Shown here in pieces: positions 1-7,788 of a DNA stretch of 64,000 nt (position 1 is the first letter of the stretch; each line of letters starts with the position of its first letter). Under the pieces are notes generated by a model. The model ran no database searches. It was not told the DNA's origin and saw only the letters and a list, made by a program, of their open reading frames with translations. The translations under genes were made by a program, and so were the position numbers. The stretch is from Phenylobacterium sp. (GTDB taxonomy: Bacteria > Pseudomonadota > Alphaproteobacteria > Caulobacterales > Caulobacteraceae), in the NCBI GenBank assembly GCA_017991675.1, contig JAGOQB010000001.1, forward strand, positions 372,001 to 436,000. The letters are read 5' to 3'.

Positions 1-919
1 CCTCGCGCGCCTGGTGGGCCAGTTCGTCGGCCTCCGAGCGGCCGGCCCCGGTATCGAAGCGCGGCAGGATCGGGTCGCGCTTCTTGACCATGAAGGCGCA
101 GCGGCGGGCGATGTCGAGGGTGTTGTCGCAAGCTTCCGGCAGGTCCGCGAACAGCGCCCGCATGTCGGCGCCCGACTTGAACCAGTGTTCCGGCGTCACC
201 CGCCGCCGCTCGTCCTGGCTGATGAACGCGCCGTCGGCGATGCAGAGCAGCGCTTCGTGCGCCTCGTACATGGCCGGCTTGGCGAAATAGACGTCGTTGG
301 TCGCGACCAGCGGCACGTCGTTGTCATAGGCGAACGCCACCAGTTCGCCCTCGGCGGCGGCCTGCGCCGGCAACCCATGCCGCTGAAGCTCGACATAGAA
401 CCGGTCGCCGAACACCCGAACCATCTCGGCCAGCGCGGCCTTGCCCTCGGGAATCTTGCCGGCGGCCAGCAGCGGATCGACCGGGCCGTCGACGCCGCCG
501 GACAACAGGATCAGGCCCTCGGAATGCTCGGCCACCTTCGCCCAGGGGACCGAAACGTCCTCGCCGCCGTCGGCCTCAAGATAGCAGAGCGAGGAAAGCT
601 CGCTGAGATTGAGATAGCCCTGCTCGCTCTGGGCCAGCAGGACGATGGTCGGGATCTTGGCCCAGCGCTCGGACTGACCGCCGCCGATGCCGGTGACCGG
701 CAGCGCGCAGCCGATGATCGGCTGGACGCCCGCGTCCTTGCTGGTGACCGAAAATTCGAGCGCGCCGTAGAGGTTGGCCCGGTCGGTCAGGGCCACGGCC
801 GGCATCTCCGCCGCCTTGGCCAACCCGCTGACCTTGTCGGCCTTGATCGCGCCCTCGAGCAGCGAATAGGCGGAGCGAACCCGCAGGTGGACGAAACCCT
901 CGTTCACCGCTTCGCTCAC
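1..919 (-). CDS. dnaE: DNA polymerase III alpha subunit, N-terminal part (runs off window)
   Basis: This is the N-terminal 306 residues of the replicative polymerase catalytic subunit; the rest lies beyond base 1. The translation opens with [20 protein letters not shown], the PHP-domain start typical of DnaE, and continues with [14 protein letters not shown] and FYVELQRHG, also characteristic of the PHP domain. The start is a GTG at 919, chosen because a clear GGAGG lies 6 bases upstream and family similarity begins at once. It sits 16 nt downstream of the sidA-like micro-gene in the same direction, so the two could share a transcript. The frame is open across the whole segment. Identification is secure; only completeness cannot be judged. 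Confidence 0.95.
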   Translation of the reverse strand, partial: MSEAVNEGFVHLRVRSAYSLLEGAIKADKVSGLAKAAEMPAVALTDRANLYGALEFSVTSKDAGVQPIIGCALPVTGIGGGQSERWAKIPTIVLLAQSEQGYLNLSELSSLCYLEADGGEDVSVPWAKVAEHSEGLILLSGGVDGPVDPLLAAGKIPEGKAALAEMVRVFGDRFYVELQRHGLPAQAAAEGELVAFAYDNDVPLVATNDVYFAKPAMYEAHEALLCIADGAFISQDERRRVTPEHWFKSGADMRALFADLPEACDNTLDIARRCAFMVKKRDPILPRFDTGAGRSEADELAHQARE

Positions 920-935
920 CGTCTACCTCCAGGGA

Positions 936-1025
936 TCAGGCGGCCAGCTGGGCTACCGCACACATCATCCAGACAAAGCCTGCGACCGACACAAAGGCCA
1001 GCGATTCCCGAGCCAAGCGAACCAT
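936..1025 (-). CDS. sidA: SidA-like SOS-induced cell-division inhibitor, 29 aa
   Basis: This micro-gene encodes exactly 29 residues. A short basic/polar start (MVRLARES) is followed by one hydrophobic segment of about 20 residues (LAFVSVAGFVWMMCAVAQLA), as for a single-pass inner-membrane peptide. Caulobacter SidA is a 29-residue inner-membrane protein, LexA-repressed, that blocks division through FtsW/FtsN after DNA damage, and I recall its gene lying beside dnaE. Here an exact GTTC-N7-GTTC LexA box lies 22 bp upstream of the start. An AGGA lies about 10 bases before the ATG. A longer in-frame reading to 1121 exists but would run through the LexA box, so I reject it. The assignment rests on length, topology, position and operator, not on alignment. 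Confidence 0.82.
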   Translation of the reverse strand: MVRLARESLAFVSVAGFVWMMCAVAQLAA

Positions 1026-1047
1026 CTGCGACGTCCTCACTGTGGAT

Positions 1048-1062
1048 GTTCTGTTCTTGTTC
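1048..1062. promoter_or_regulatory. LexA (SOS) box, GTTC-N7-GTTC
   Basis: The sequence is an exact match to the alphaproteobacterial LexA operator GTTC-N7-GTTC (spacer TGTTCTT). It lies 22 bp upstream of the sidA-like ATG on the minus strand and about 60 bp upstream of the VOC gene on the plus strand, so it could control either or both. A further GTTC at 1077-1080 lies nearby at non-canonical spacing. Confidence 0.82.
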
Positions 1063-1123
1063 TTATTTCCTGTTTTGTTCTCATCGTCAAGCAGCTTAGT
1101 CTCGCGCCCACACGGAGGCACGA

Positions 1124-1549
1124 ATGGACCAGCGACTCTCCCTCATCACCCTGGGCGTGGACGACCTCGCCCGTTCGCGCGCTTTCTTCGAACAGGGCCT
1201 GGGCTGGAGCCCGAGCACGGTCGCCGAGGGCGTGTGCTTCTACCAGCTGCCGGGCGTCGGTCTGGCGCTGTTCGGCCGCGACGACCTGGCCGAGGACGCC
1301 CGCCGCCCGCTCGACGGCCGGTTCTCAGGCATCACCCTGGCGATCAACGAACGCTCGCGCCGGGAGGTCGACGCCACCTTCGCCCAGGCGCTCGCGGCCG
1401 GCGCGACGCCGCTCAAGCCCCCCGAAGAGGTGTTCTGGGGCGGCTACTCCGGCTATTTCGCCGATCTCGACGGCCACACCTGGGAGGTCGCGCACAATCC
1501 GGGCTGCACGATCCACGACGACGGCACGACGACCTTCGCCCCGAGCTAA
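1124..1549 (+). CDS. VOC (glyoxalase/bleomycin-resistance fold) family protein
   Basis: A 141-residue single-module vicinal-oxygen-chelate protein. It shows the usual [22 protein letters not shown] opening pattern (split here: [13 protein letters not shown] then AFFEQGLGW) and the closing [15 protein letters not shown] strand, whose Glu is a likely metal ligand. Substrate cannot be told; VOC proteins of this length include putative lyases and dioxygenase-like proteins. The ATG at 1124 has GGAGG 5 bases upstream. It diverges from sidA-dnaE across a 98-bp spacer carrying the LexA box, and its stop overlaps the convergent lolD end by 4 nt. Confidence 0.85.
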   Translation: MDQRLSLITLGVDDLARSRAFFEQGLGWSPSTVAEGVCFYQLPGVGLALFGRDDLAEDARRPLDGRFSGITLAINERSRREVDATFAQALAAGATPLKPPEEVFWGGYSGYFADLDGHTWEVAHNPGCTIHDDGTTTFAPS

Positions 1550-2232
1550 AGCGTCTGCGCTTCCAGGTGGCCGTCCTTCAGGGCCAGCACCCGGTCCATG
1601 TGCTTGGCGAGCTCAAGATTGTGGGTCGCCACCAGCGCCGCGACGCCTTCCTGGCGGGCCAGGGCGTAGAGGCTGTCGAACACGGCCGCCGAGGTCTGCG
1701 GATCGAGGTTTCCGGTCGGCTCGTCGGCCAGCAGCAGCCTGGGCGAATTGGCCAGCGCCCGGGCGATCGCCACCCGCTGCTGCTCGCCGCCCGACATTTG
1801 GGCGGGCTGGTGGTCGACCCGCTCGGCGAGGCCGAGGCTCGCCAGCAGGTCCCTCGCCCGCGCGCGCGCGGCCTTGCGCGAGCGGCCGGCGATCATCTGC
1901 GGCAGGGCGACGTTGTCGAGCGCGGTGAACTCGGCCAGCAGGTGGTGCGCCTGGTAGACGAAGCCGATGGTGGCCAGCCGCACCCGGGTCCGTTGGCGGT
2001 CGCTGAGGTCCGAGCAGTCGCGGCCCTCGATGACGATGCGCCCATCGTCGGGATGTTCGAGCAGGCCGGCGGCGTGCAGCAGCGAGGACTTGCCCGAGCC
2101 GGACGGGCCGATCAGGCCGACGATCTCGCCCGGCCGCACGTCGAGATCGGCGCCGTTGAGCACGGTCAGGGTCTTGTCGCCGCTCTTGTAGGTTCGGCGC
2201 AGGCCCCGGATGGAGAGCACGGGGTCACTCAT
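1546..2232 (-). CDS. lolD: Lipoprotein-releasing ABC transporter, ATP-binding subunit
   Basis: A 228-residue ABC ATPase of the LolD type. LolCDE extracts outer-membrane lipoproteins from the inner membrane and passes them to LolA. Visible motifs: Walker A GPSGSGKS at residues 42-49, signature MSGGEQQRV near 146, Walker [13 protein letters not shown] near 166 and an H-loop ALVATHN near 203. The DEPTGNLD context is typical of the LolD/MacB/FtsE branch, and the permease next door settles the choice. It starts inside the end of the permease gene (8-nt overlap), so translation is probably coupled. The length is normal for LolD. Confidence 0.95.
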   Translation of the reverse strand: MSDPVLSIRGLRRTYKSGDKTLTVLNGADLDVRPGEIVGLIGPSGSGKSSLLHAAGLLEHPDDGRIVIEGRDCSDLSDRQRTRVRLATIGFVYQAHHLLAEFTALDNVALPQMIAGRSRKAARARARDLLASLGLAERVDHQPAQMSGGEQQRVAIARALANSPRLLLADEPTGNLDPQTSAAVFDSLYALARQEGVAALVATHNLELAKHMDRVLALKDGHLEAQTL

Positions 2233-3526
2233 AGCGAAGCGCCTCCACCGGATCGAGGCGCGAGGCCCGCCAGGCCGGCGGCAGGGTCGCCAGGAACGAC
2301 ATCGCCAGGGCCCAGAAGGTGATGACCGAGACCTCCTGCCAGTCGATCTTCGCCGGGATGCGGGTCAGGAAATAGATGTCCGAGTTGAACACCTCGGCGC
2401 CGGTGGCCCATTCCACGAATTGCTGGATCTCGCCGATGAAGATGCAGAACAGCGAGCCGATCAGCAGGCCGGCGATGGTGCCCAGCACCCCGACCGCGGC
2501 CCCCGACATGAAGAAGATGCGCAGGATCGAGCCCTGCCCCGCCCCCATGGTCCGCAGGATGGCGATGTCGCGGCCCTTGTTCTTCACCAGCATGACCAGG
2601 CCCGAGATGATGTTCATGGCCGCGATGGCGACCAGCATCATCAGGATCAGCCGCATGACGTTGCGCTCGACCTTCAGCGCGCCCCAGTAGGCGGAGTTCT
2701 TCTCCGTCCAGTCGGTGATCAGCGCCGACGAACCGGCCGCCTGGGCGACCGCGCCCTTCATGGCGATCGCCTTGTCGGGGTCGCTCAGCTTGATCTCCAG
2801 ATAGTCGATGCCGTTGTCGCGGCCGAAGAACAGCTGCGACTGCTCCAGCGGCATGTAGATGAACGCCTGGTCGTACTCGCTCATCCCGACCGTGAAGGTT
2901 CCTGCGACCGTGTAGGTCTTGCGCAGCGGCGTCGCGCCGAACGCCGTGGCGCCGCCGCTCGGCGAGATCAGGCTGAGCTCGTCGCCCGGCCCCACGCCCA
3001 GCGTCTGTGCGAGCCTGTCCCCGACCATGATGTAGTCGCCGCCGTACTCGCCCTGGTCGAAGCCGGCCATCGACCCGCGGGTGATGTTGCCCGAGACGAT
3101 TTTGGTCGCCTTCAGGTCCTTGGCGGTGATCCCGCGCACGATGGCGCCGCTGATCTGGCCGGCGCCCAGCGCCATGGCCTGGGCCTCGACGACCGGCGTG
3201 ACCTGCACCACGCCCGGCAGGTCGGAGATCCGCTTGATCACCGCCTCGCGGTCCGGATCGGTCAGCACCCCGCCCGTCACGTAGAGATGCCCGCTGAAGC
3301 CGAGCATCCGCGACAGCAGCTCGGCCCGGAAGCCGTTCATCACGCTCATCACGATGATCAGCACCGCCACCGCCAGCATGATGCCGATGAACGAGATGAT
3401 CGAGATCAGCGCCACCCCGCCCTGGCTGCGCTTGGCGCGCAGATAGCGGGCCGCCACCGAGCGTTCCCATTGGCCGAACGGTGGCGCGCGCCCGTTCAGC
3501 GTCCCGTTGGTCGACGACGTGGTCAC
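2225..3526 (-). CDS. lolC: Lipoprotein-releasing ABC transporter permease (LolC/LolE family)
   Basis: A 433-residue membrane subunit partnering LolD. After a short N-terminal extension come the family hallmarks [13 protein letters not shown], a first membrane helix ([20 protein letters not shown]), a large periplasmic domain of about 220 residues, then three C-terminal helices (near [20 protein letters not shown] and onward) and the ending DPVEALRYE. Alphaproteobacteria usually have one LolC/E gene making a homodimer, so C versus E is not decided. I use the GTG at 3526; an upstream ATG at 3673 would add 49 residues of non-family sequence running into the terminator-like hairpin. proS, often found just upstream in alphaproteobacteria, is absent. 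Confidence 0.92.
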   Translation of the reverse strand: MTTSSTNGTLNGRAPPFGQWERSVAARYLRAKRSQGGVALISIISFIGIMLAVAVLIIVMSVMNGFRAELLSRMLGFSGHLYVTGGVLTDPDREAVIKRISDLPGVVQVTPVVEAQAMALGAGQISGAIVRGITAKDLKATKIVSGNITRGSMAGFDQGEYGGDYIMVGDRLAQTLGVGPGDELSLISPSGGATAFGATPLRKTYTVAGTFTVGMSEYDQAFIYMPLEQSQLFFGRDNGIDYLEIKLSDPDKAIAMKGAVAQAAGSSALITDWTEKNSAYWGALKVERNVMRLILMMLVAIAAMNIISGLVMLVKNKGRDIAILRTMGAGQGSILRIFFMSGAAVGVLGTIAGLLIGSLFCIFIGEIQQFVEWATGAEVFNSDIYFLTRIPAKIDWQEVSVITFWALAMSFLATLPPAWRASRLDPVEALRYE

Positions 3527-3632
3527 GCGGCGACCGCTCCGGCGGGCGAAGGTCTCGAAAGATGCATGCTTGGGAAGATGTCCCGATCTTCTGCGGCCGT
3601 CACGGCCCGTTCGCCAGCTTTGCCATGTAAGC

Positions 3633-3671
3633 GGAGCGAAAAGAAGGCCGCCCGATGGCCGGGCGGCCTTC
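3633..3671 (-). terminator. Rho-independent terminator-like hairpin upstream of lolC
   Basis: A perfect 12-bp inverted repeat (3643-3654 with 3660-3671, 5-nt loop), followed on the minus strand by a short T run (CTTTTC). It would stop transcripts coming from the nuo-mce-DUF1467 run before lolC. The rest of the 3527-3844 gap holds no convincing gene. Confidence 0.7.
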
Positions 3672-3844
3672 AAGTTATCGGGGAAAACGCCACGGGAAGC
3701 CTTTCGGCCGCCTGTGCCTGCGTCCAGCGGTAACCGAAGTTAAATCGCCCTCCCCGCGTCGATTACGCAGGCGGCCAGGCAATCGCCCGTTCGCCCAAAA
3801 CTTGGGCGCAGCGGCCGCGCCGACGCCCAATTCGCGTTCGCGCC

Positions 3845-4108
3845 TCAGCGCCAGCTGGCCGGCACCGGCGGCAGGGTGATCAGCTTGAAATGGATGACCA
3901 GGAACAGGATCGCCCACAGGATCGTCGTGACGATCGTCGTGGTGATGAACTTCTTCTTGAGCTTCGGATCGACCGGCGCGCCAGGATCCCCGCCGTCGCC
4001 CTTGTCGATCCCGGCCTCGGCATGGCTCGTCACCCCGATCGGCAGGACCGAGAACAGCACGGTCCACCAGATGGTGAAATAGATCGCGATGCCGGTGAAG
4101 ACAGTCAT
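3845..4108 (-). CDS. DUF1467 family small membrane protein
   Basis: An 87-residue protein with two hydrophobic helices, about residues 5-26 (IAIYFTIWWTVLFSVLPIGV) and 56-76 (TTIVTTILWAILFLVIHFKL), joined by a charged, Gly/Pro-rich loop. This matches DUF1467 proteins, which sit beside mce and proS in many alphaproteobacteria and have no known function. Its ATG shares one base with the mce stop (TGATG), indicating translational coupling, and it is the last gene of the long minus-strand run before the hairpin at 3643-3671. Confidence 0.88.
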   Translation of the reverse strand: MTVFTGIAIYFTIWWTVLFSVLPIGVTSHAEAGIDKGDGGDPGAPVDPKLKKKFITTTIVTTILWAILFLVIHFKLITLPPVPASWR

Positions 4109-4530
4109 CAGTGCGCGTCCTTAGGAGATTCCATCAGCTCGACCAGAACCCCGCCCATGTTCTTGGGGTGGACGAAGATCACCGGGGTGCCGTGCGCGCC
4201 GATCCGCGGCTCGCCCGTCCCCAGCACCGTCGCCCCCTTGGCCCGCATGTCGTCGCGCGCGGCGATGATGTCAGGCACTTCGAAGCACACGTGGTGTTGG
4301 CCCCCGGCCGGGTTCTTCGCAAGGAACCCGACGAGCGGCGAATCGTCGCCGAGCGGCTCGATCAGCTCGATCTGGCTGTTGGGCAGGTCGACGAAGCAGA
4401 CATAGACGCCCTGCTCCGGCATGGCCTTGGTCTCGGTGATGTGGGTCGCGCCGAGCACGTCGCGATAGAGCTTCACGGACTCGGCGATGGAGGGGGTCGC
4501 GACCCCGACGTGGTTCAGTCTTCCGATCAT
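4108..4530 (-). CDS. mce: Methylmalonyl-CoA epimerase
   Basis: A 140-residue VOC-fold enzyme interconverting (2R)- and (2S)-methylmalonyl-CoA in propionyl-CoA catabolism. It shows GRLNHVGVATPSI at the start (the His is a metal ligand), GGQHHVCFEV near residue 78 (second His) and GGVLVELMES at the end (Glu ligand), all expected of this family. The size is typical. It lies 58 bp downstream of rnj and is coupled to the DUF1467 gene by a one-base overlap. The mutase and carboxylase of the pathway are not in the window. Confidence 0.93.
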   Translation of the reverse strand: MIGRLNHVGVATPSIAESVKLYRDVLGATHITETKAMPEQGVYVCFVDLPNSQIELIEPLGDDSPLVGFLAKNPAGGQHHVCFEVPDIIAARDDMRAKGATVLGTGEPRIGAHGTPVIFVHPKNMGGVLVELMESPKDAH

Positions 4531-4588
4531 GACAGCCGTATAGACCTCTCCGAAGCGCCGCGCGAGATCACGCTACGGCGCCCCCACG

Positions 4589-6268
4589 CTAGACCCGCAG
4601 GACCGTGGTCTCGACGACCGGACGCTTGCCCCAGATCCGCTGGCTGGCCTTCTTCACGGCGCGGGAGATGGCCGTCTCGACCTCCTCGTCGAATTCGCGC
4701 TGCTCGCCCTGCACGCGCGCCAGAGCCTGACGGGCTTCCCCGGCCAGGTCGTCGAGCACCTCGTCCATTGGATAGTCTTCATCCGCCGGCAGGCCTAGGG
4801 CGCGAACCTGCGGCTGGCCCAGCAGCTTGCCGCGGCCGTCGAGCACCACGCTGACCGCCAGCACGCCGTTGTACGCGGCATGACGCCGCTCGCGCAGCGC
4901 ATCGCCGTTCTCGGGCGTCAGCACGCCGGCGTCGACATAGATCCGGCCGGCCGGCACCTCGTCGATGATCTCGGCGCGGCCGGGCGCCAGGCGCACCATG
5001 TCGCCGTTGCGCGGCGCCACCGACTGCGGGACCTGCAGATCCTTGGCGAAAGCGGCGTGTTCCAGCAGGTGGCGGCGCTCGCCATGGGTCGGCACCGCGA
5101 TCTGCGGCCGCGCCCAGCTGTACATCTGCGCCAACTCGTCGCGGCACGGGTGACCGGAGACGTGGATGCCCGGATGATCGCGCTCGGTGTAGAGCCGCAC
5201 CCCGCGGTCAGCGAGCCGGTTCTGCAGGTTGCGGATCGGGATTTCGTTGCCCGGGATCACCCGCGAAGAGAACACGCAGGCGTCCCCCGCCCCCAGCTTC
5301 ACATGCGGGTGCGAGCCGTCGGCGATGCGCGACAGCGCCGCACGCGGCTCGCCCTGGCTGCCAGTGCACAGGAACAGCACTTCGTTCTCAGGCGTCGAGG
5401 CGGCCTGCTGCTCGGACAGGAATTCCCCCACGCCCTCCAGCAGCCCGACGGACTTCGCCGCCGCCGCCATCCGGTGCATGGATCGGCCGACCAGGCAGAC
5501 GCTGCGGCCCGCGGCTTCGGCGGCCCGGATGACGCTGTCCATGCGCGCCACGTTGGAGGCGAAACAGGCCACGGCGACCTTGCCCGACAGCCCGCCGATG
5601 AGGCCCGCCAGGGCTTCCTTCACATCGGCTTCAGAGCCGGACTCGCCGTCAACGAAGACGTTGGTGGAATCGCACACCATGGCCAGGACGCCCTCGTCGC
5701 CCAGCTTCTGGATCGCCGCGTCGTCGGTGACTGAGCCTAGCACAGGATCCGGATCAATCTTCCAGTCGCCGGTGTGCAGCACCGTGCCCAGCGGCGTGCG
5801 GATCGCCAGGCCGTTCGGCTCCGGGATCGAGTGGGTCAGGGTGATCAGCTCGACCTCGAACGGCCCCAGCTGGATCTTGCCGCTCAGCGGCACCTCGGTG
5901 ATCTCCGCGTCGGCGCACTCTTCGTTCTCGCGCAGCTTTTCGCGCAGGAGGAAGGCGGTGAACGGCGTCGCATATAGCGGCGCGCGCAACTGCGGCCACA
6001 GCCACGCCACGGCCCCGATATGGTCCTCGTGGGCGTGAGTCAGCACGATGCCGACGATGTTCTTGGCGTATTCCCGGATGAACTCCGGGTCGGGCAGGAT
6101 GATCTCCACGCCGGGCGTGGTCTGGTCGCCGAAGGTGACGCCCAGGTCGACCACGATCCATTTGCGCGCGTGCGCCGGACCATAGCCGTACAGATTGAAG
6201 TTCATGCCGATCTCGTTCGAGCCGCCCAGCGGCAGGAAGACGAGTTCGTCTTGGTCTTTTGCTTTCAT
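4589..6268 (-). CDS. rnj: Ribonuclease J
   Basis: A 559-residue metallo-beta-lactamase/beta-CASP ribonuclease, with endonuclease and 5'-3' exonuclease activity in RNA decay and rRNA maturation. The metal-binding motif HAHEDH is at residues 78-83, LHTGDWKIDPDP follows, and the beta-CASP region has FLCTGSQGEPRAALSRIADG and HVSGHPCRDEL. The translation opens ELVFLPLGGSNEIGMNFNLY, standard for RNase J. Length is normal. The start ATG overlaps the coaX stop (TAATG). This gene trails complex I and cofactor genes, an arrangement I believe is shared with Caulobacter. Confidence 0.95.
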   Translation of the reverse strand: MKAKDQDELVFLPLGGSNEIGMNFNLYGYGPAHARKWIVVDLGVTFGDQTTPGVEIILPDPEFIREYAKNIVGIVLTHAHEDHIGAVAWLWPQLRAPLYATPFTAFLLREKLRENEECADAEITEVPLSGKIQLGPFEVELITLTHSIPEPNGLAIRTPLGTVLHTGDWKIDPDPVLGSVTDDAAIQKLGDEGVLAMVCDSTNVFVDGESGSEADVKEALAGLIGGLSGKVAVACFASNVARMDSVIRAAEAAGRSVCLVGRSMHRMAAAAKSVGLLEGVGEFLSEQQAASTPENEVLFLCTGSQGEPRAALSRIADGSHPHVKLGAGDACVFSSRVIPGNEIPIRNLQNRLADRGVRLYTERDHPGIHVSGHPCRDELAQMYSWARPQIAVPTHGERRHLLEHAAFAKDLQVPQSVAPRNGDMVRLAPGRAEIIDEVPAGRIYVDAGVLTPENGDALRERRHAAYNGVLAVSVVLDGRGKLLGQPQVRALGLPADEDYPMDEVLDDLAGEARQALARVQGEQREFDEEVETAISRAVKKASQRIWGKRPVVETTVLRV

Positions 6269-7044
6269 TACGTCCTTGCCGCCGTGTTCCGGCGGTGAAT
6301 TTCAAGTAGCCCCCGGATCGTCAGGTCCGGGTCAAAATGGTCGATGGCCGTGGTGGCGCCGTGGAACAGCGAGGCGACCCCGCCGGTGGCGATAACGGTC
6401 ATCGGAGCCCCGCGTTCAGCCTTGATGCGGGCGATCAAGCCCTCGATCAGGGCGACATAGCCCCAGAAGACCCCCGACTGCATGGCGCCGACCGTATCGG
6501 TCCCGACCACGCGCTGCGGCTTCTGGATCGCGACCCGCGGCAGTTTCGCGGCCGCCGAGTGCAACGCTTCCATAGATAGGTTGATGCCGGGCGCGATGAC
6601 ACCCCCCTCGAAACCGCCGTCCGCGGCGATGACATCGAAGGTCGTGGCGGTGCCGGAATCGATGACGATCAGGTCGCCCGGATAGGCGATGTGCGCGCCC
6701 AGGGCGTTGACCAGGCGGTCGGCGCCGGCTTCCGAAGGCTTGTCGATGCGCACCTCGATCCCGAGGTCGGCGTTCTCGCCGATCACCAGCGGTTCGACGT
6801 GCAGGTAACGCCGCGCCAGATTGCGCAGGTTGAAGATCGACTGCGGCACGACGCTCGAGATGATGCAGGCGTCGAGTACGCCGAACTGCAATCCGGCCAT
6901 GTGCAAAAGCTGCGAAAGCCAGACCGCGTACTCGTCGGCCGTGCGGCTCGAATCGGTGGCTGCACGCCACTGGGCGATCCAGGCCTCGCCGTCGTGAACC
7001 GCGAACAGGGTGTTGGTGTTGCCTTGCTCGATCGCCAGCAGCAT
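6268..7044 (-). CDS. coaX: Type III pantothenate kinase
   Basis: A 258-residue CoaX enzyme phosphorylating pantothenate in the first step of coenzyme A synthesis. It is recognised by the ASKHA-fold phosphate motif EQGNTNT at residues 6-12, by [16 protein letters not shown] with [15 protein letters not shown], and by [27 protein letters not shown] closes the fold. The usual DxGNT aspartate reads Glu here. Type III kinases are not feedback-inhibited by CoA and need a monovalent cation. It starts 3 nt after the birA stop and overlaps rnj by one base. No other kinase of this step is in the window. Confidence 0.93.
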   Translation of the reverse strand: MLLAIEQGNTNTLFAVHDGEAWIAQWRAATDSSRTADEYAVWLSQLLHMAGLQFGVLDACIISSVVPQSIFNLRNLARRYLHVEPLVIGENADLGIEVRIDKPSEAGADRLVNALGAHIAYPGDLIVIDSGTATTFDVIAADGGFEGGVIAPGINLSMEALHSAAAKLPRVAIQKPQRVVGTDTVGAMQSGVFWGYVALIEGLIARIKAERGAPMTVIATGGVASLFHGATTAIDHFDPDLTIRGLLEIHRRNTAART

Positions 7045-7047
7045 CGC

Positions 7048-7788
7048 TTACGCCTCTCCGAAGAAAACGTCCCCGGCGGTGATGCGAAGCACCGCCCCGT
7101 CGTCCAACCGCAGTCGCAGCGCCCCGTCCAGATCGAGACCTTCGGCGACGCCGGTGTGTGTCTGGTTGGGCAGGCGCGCCACGCACGGTTCGCCCAGCCC
7201 TTGCGCGACCTGAGTCCAGCCGCGGGCGATGGGCGCAAAGCCCTCGGCCTGCCAGAGCGCACGCCAATGTTCGAAGCGGGTCGCCAGGACCTCTAGCGCG
7301 TCGCCCGGCGAGGGCGGCGGCCCTGCCATGTGATCGGCGAAGGCCGTCGCCGGCCGCTCCACGTCGCTCGGGGCATGCGCGAGGTTGATGCCGATGCCGA
7401 CGGCCAGCCAAAGCGCGCCGTCAGGCCGGCTGCCGGACTCGACCAGGATCCCGACCGCCTTGCGGCCATGGACCATCACGTCGTTCGGCCACTTCAGCCG
7501 CGCGGCGCCGGCCCCTAGGCAGGTCTGCGCCAGGTCGGCGGCGGCCAGCGCCGCCACGAAGGAGAGCTGCGCCGCCTCAGCGGCCGGCTTGTCGGTGGTC
7601 AGCAGCAACGTGGCGGCCAGATTGCCGGTGGACGTCGTCCACGGCCGCCCCCGCCGGCCGTGGCCGGCGGTCTGGCGCAGGGCGGTGATCCAGACCGGAC
7701 CGCCCGCCCCCGCCTCGGCGCGCCTGCGCGCCTCGGCGTTGGTGGAGTCCAGTTCTTCGTAGGCTTCGATCGGGGGGTGGGCGCCCAC
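7048..7788 (-). CDS. birA: Biotin--[acetyl-CoA-carboxylase] ligase
   Basis: A 246-residue biotin protein ligase that makes biotinyl-AMP and transfers biotin to carboxylases. It carries the catalytic-domain motifs ELDSTNAEARRRAEAG, ALRQTAGHGRRGRPWTTSTG (the conserved GRGRxGR-type loop, here GHGRRGRPW), RLKWPNDVMVHGRKAVGILVE split around KWPND, and LAVGIGINLAH. There is no N-terminal helix-turn-helix, so it is the non-repressor form. The start is a GTG at 7788 directly abutting the nuoN stop, which suggests coupling to the complex I operon. The GAGG needed for its start overlaps the last nuoN codons. Confidence 0.92.
   Translation of the reverse strand: MGAHPPIEAYEELDSTNAEARRRAEAGAGGPVWITALRQTAGHGRRGRPWTTSTGNLAATLLLTTDKPAAEAAQLSFVAALAAADLAQTCLGAGAARLKWPNDVMVHGRKAVGILVESGSRPDGALWLAVGIGINLAHAPSDVERPATAFADHMAGPPPSPGDALEVLATRFEHWRALWQAEGFAPIARGWTQVAQGLGEPCVARLPNQTHTGVAEGLDLDGALRLRLDDGAVLRITAGDVFFGEA

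Noticed and set aside
936-1121. 61-residue version of the sidA-like frame
   Set aside because: The extra N-terminal 32 residues would be read through the LexA box and promoter region and have Asn/Lys-rich composition unlike the genome.
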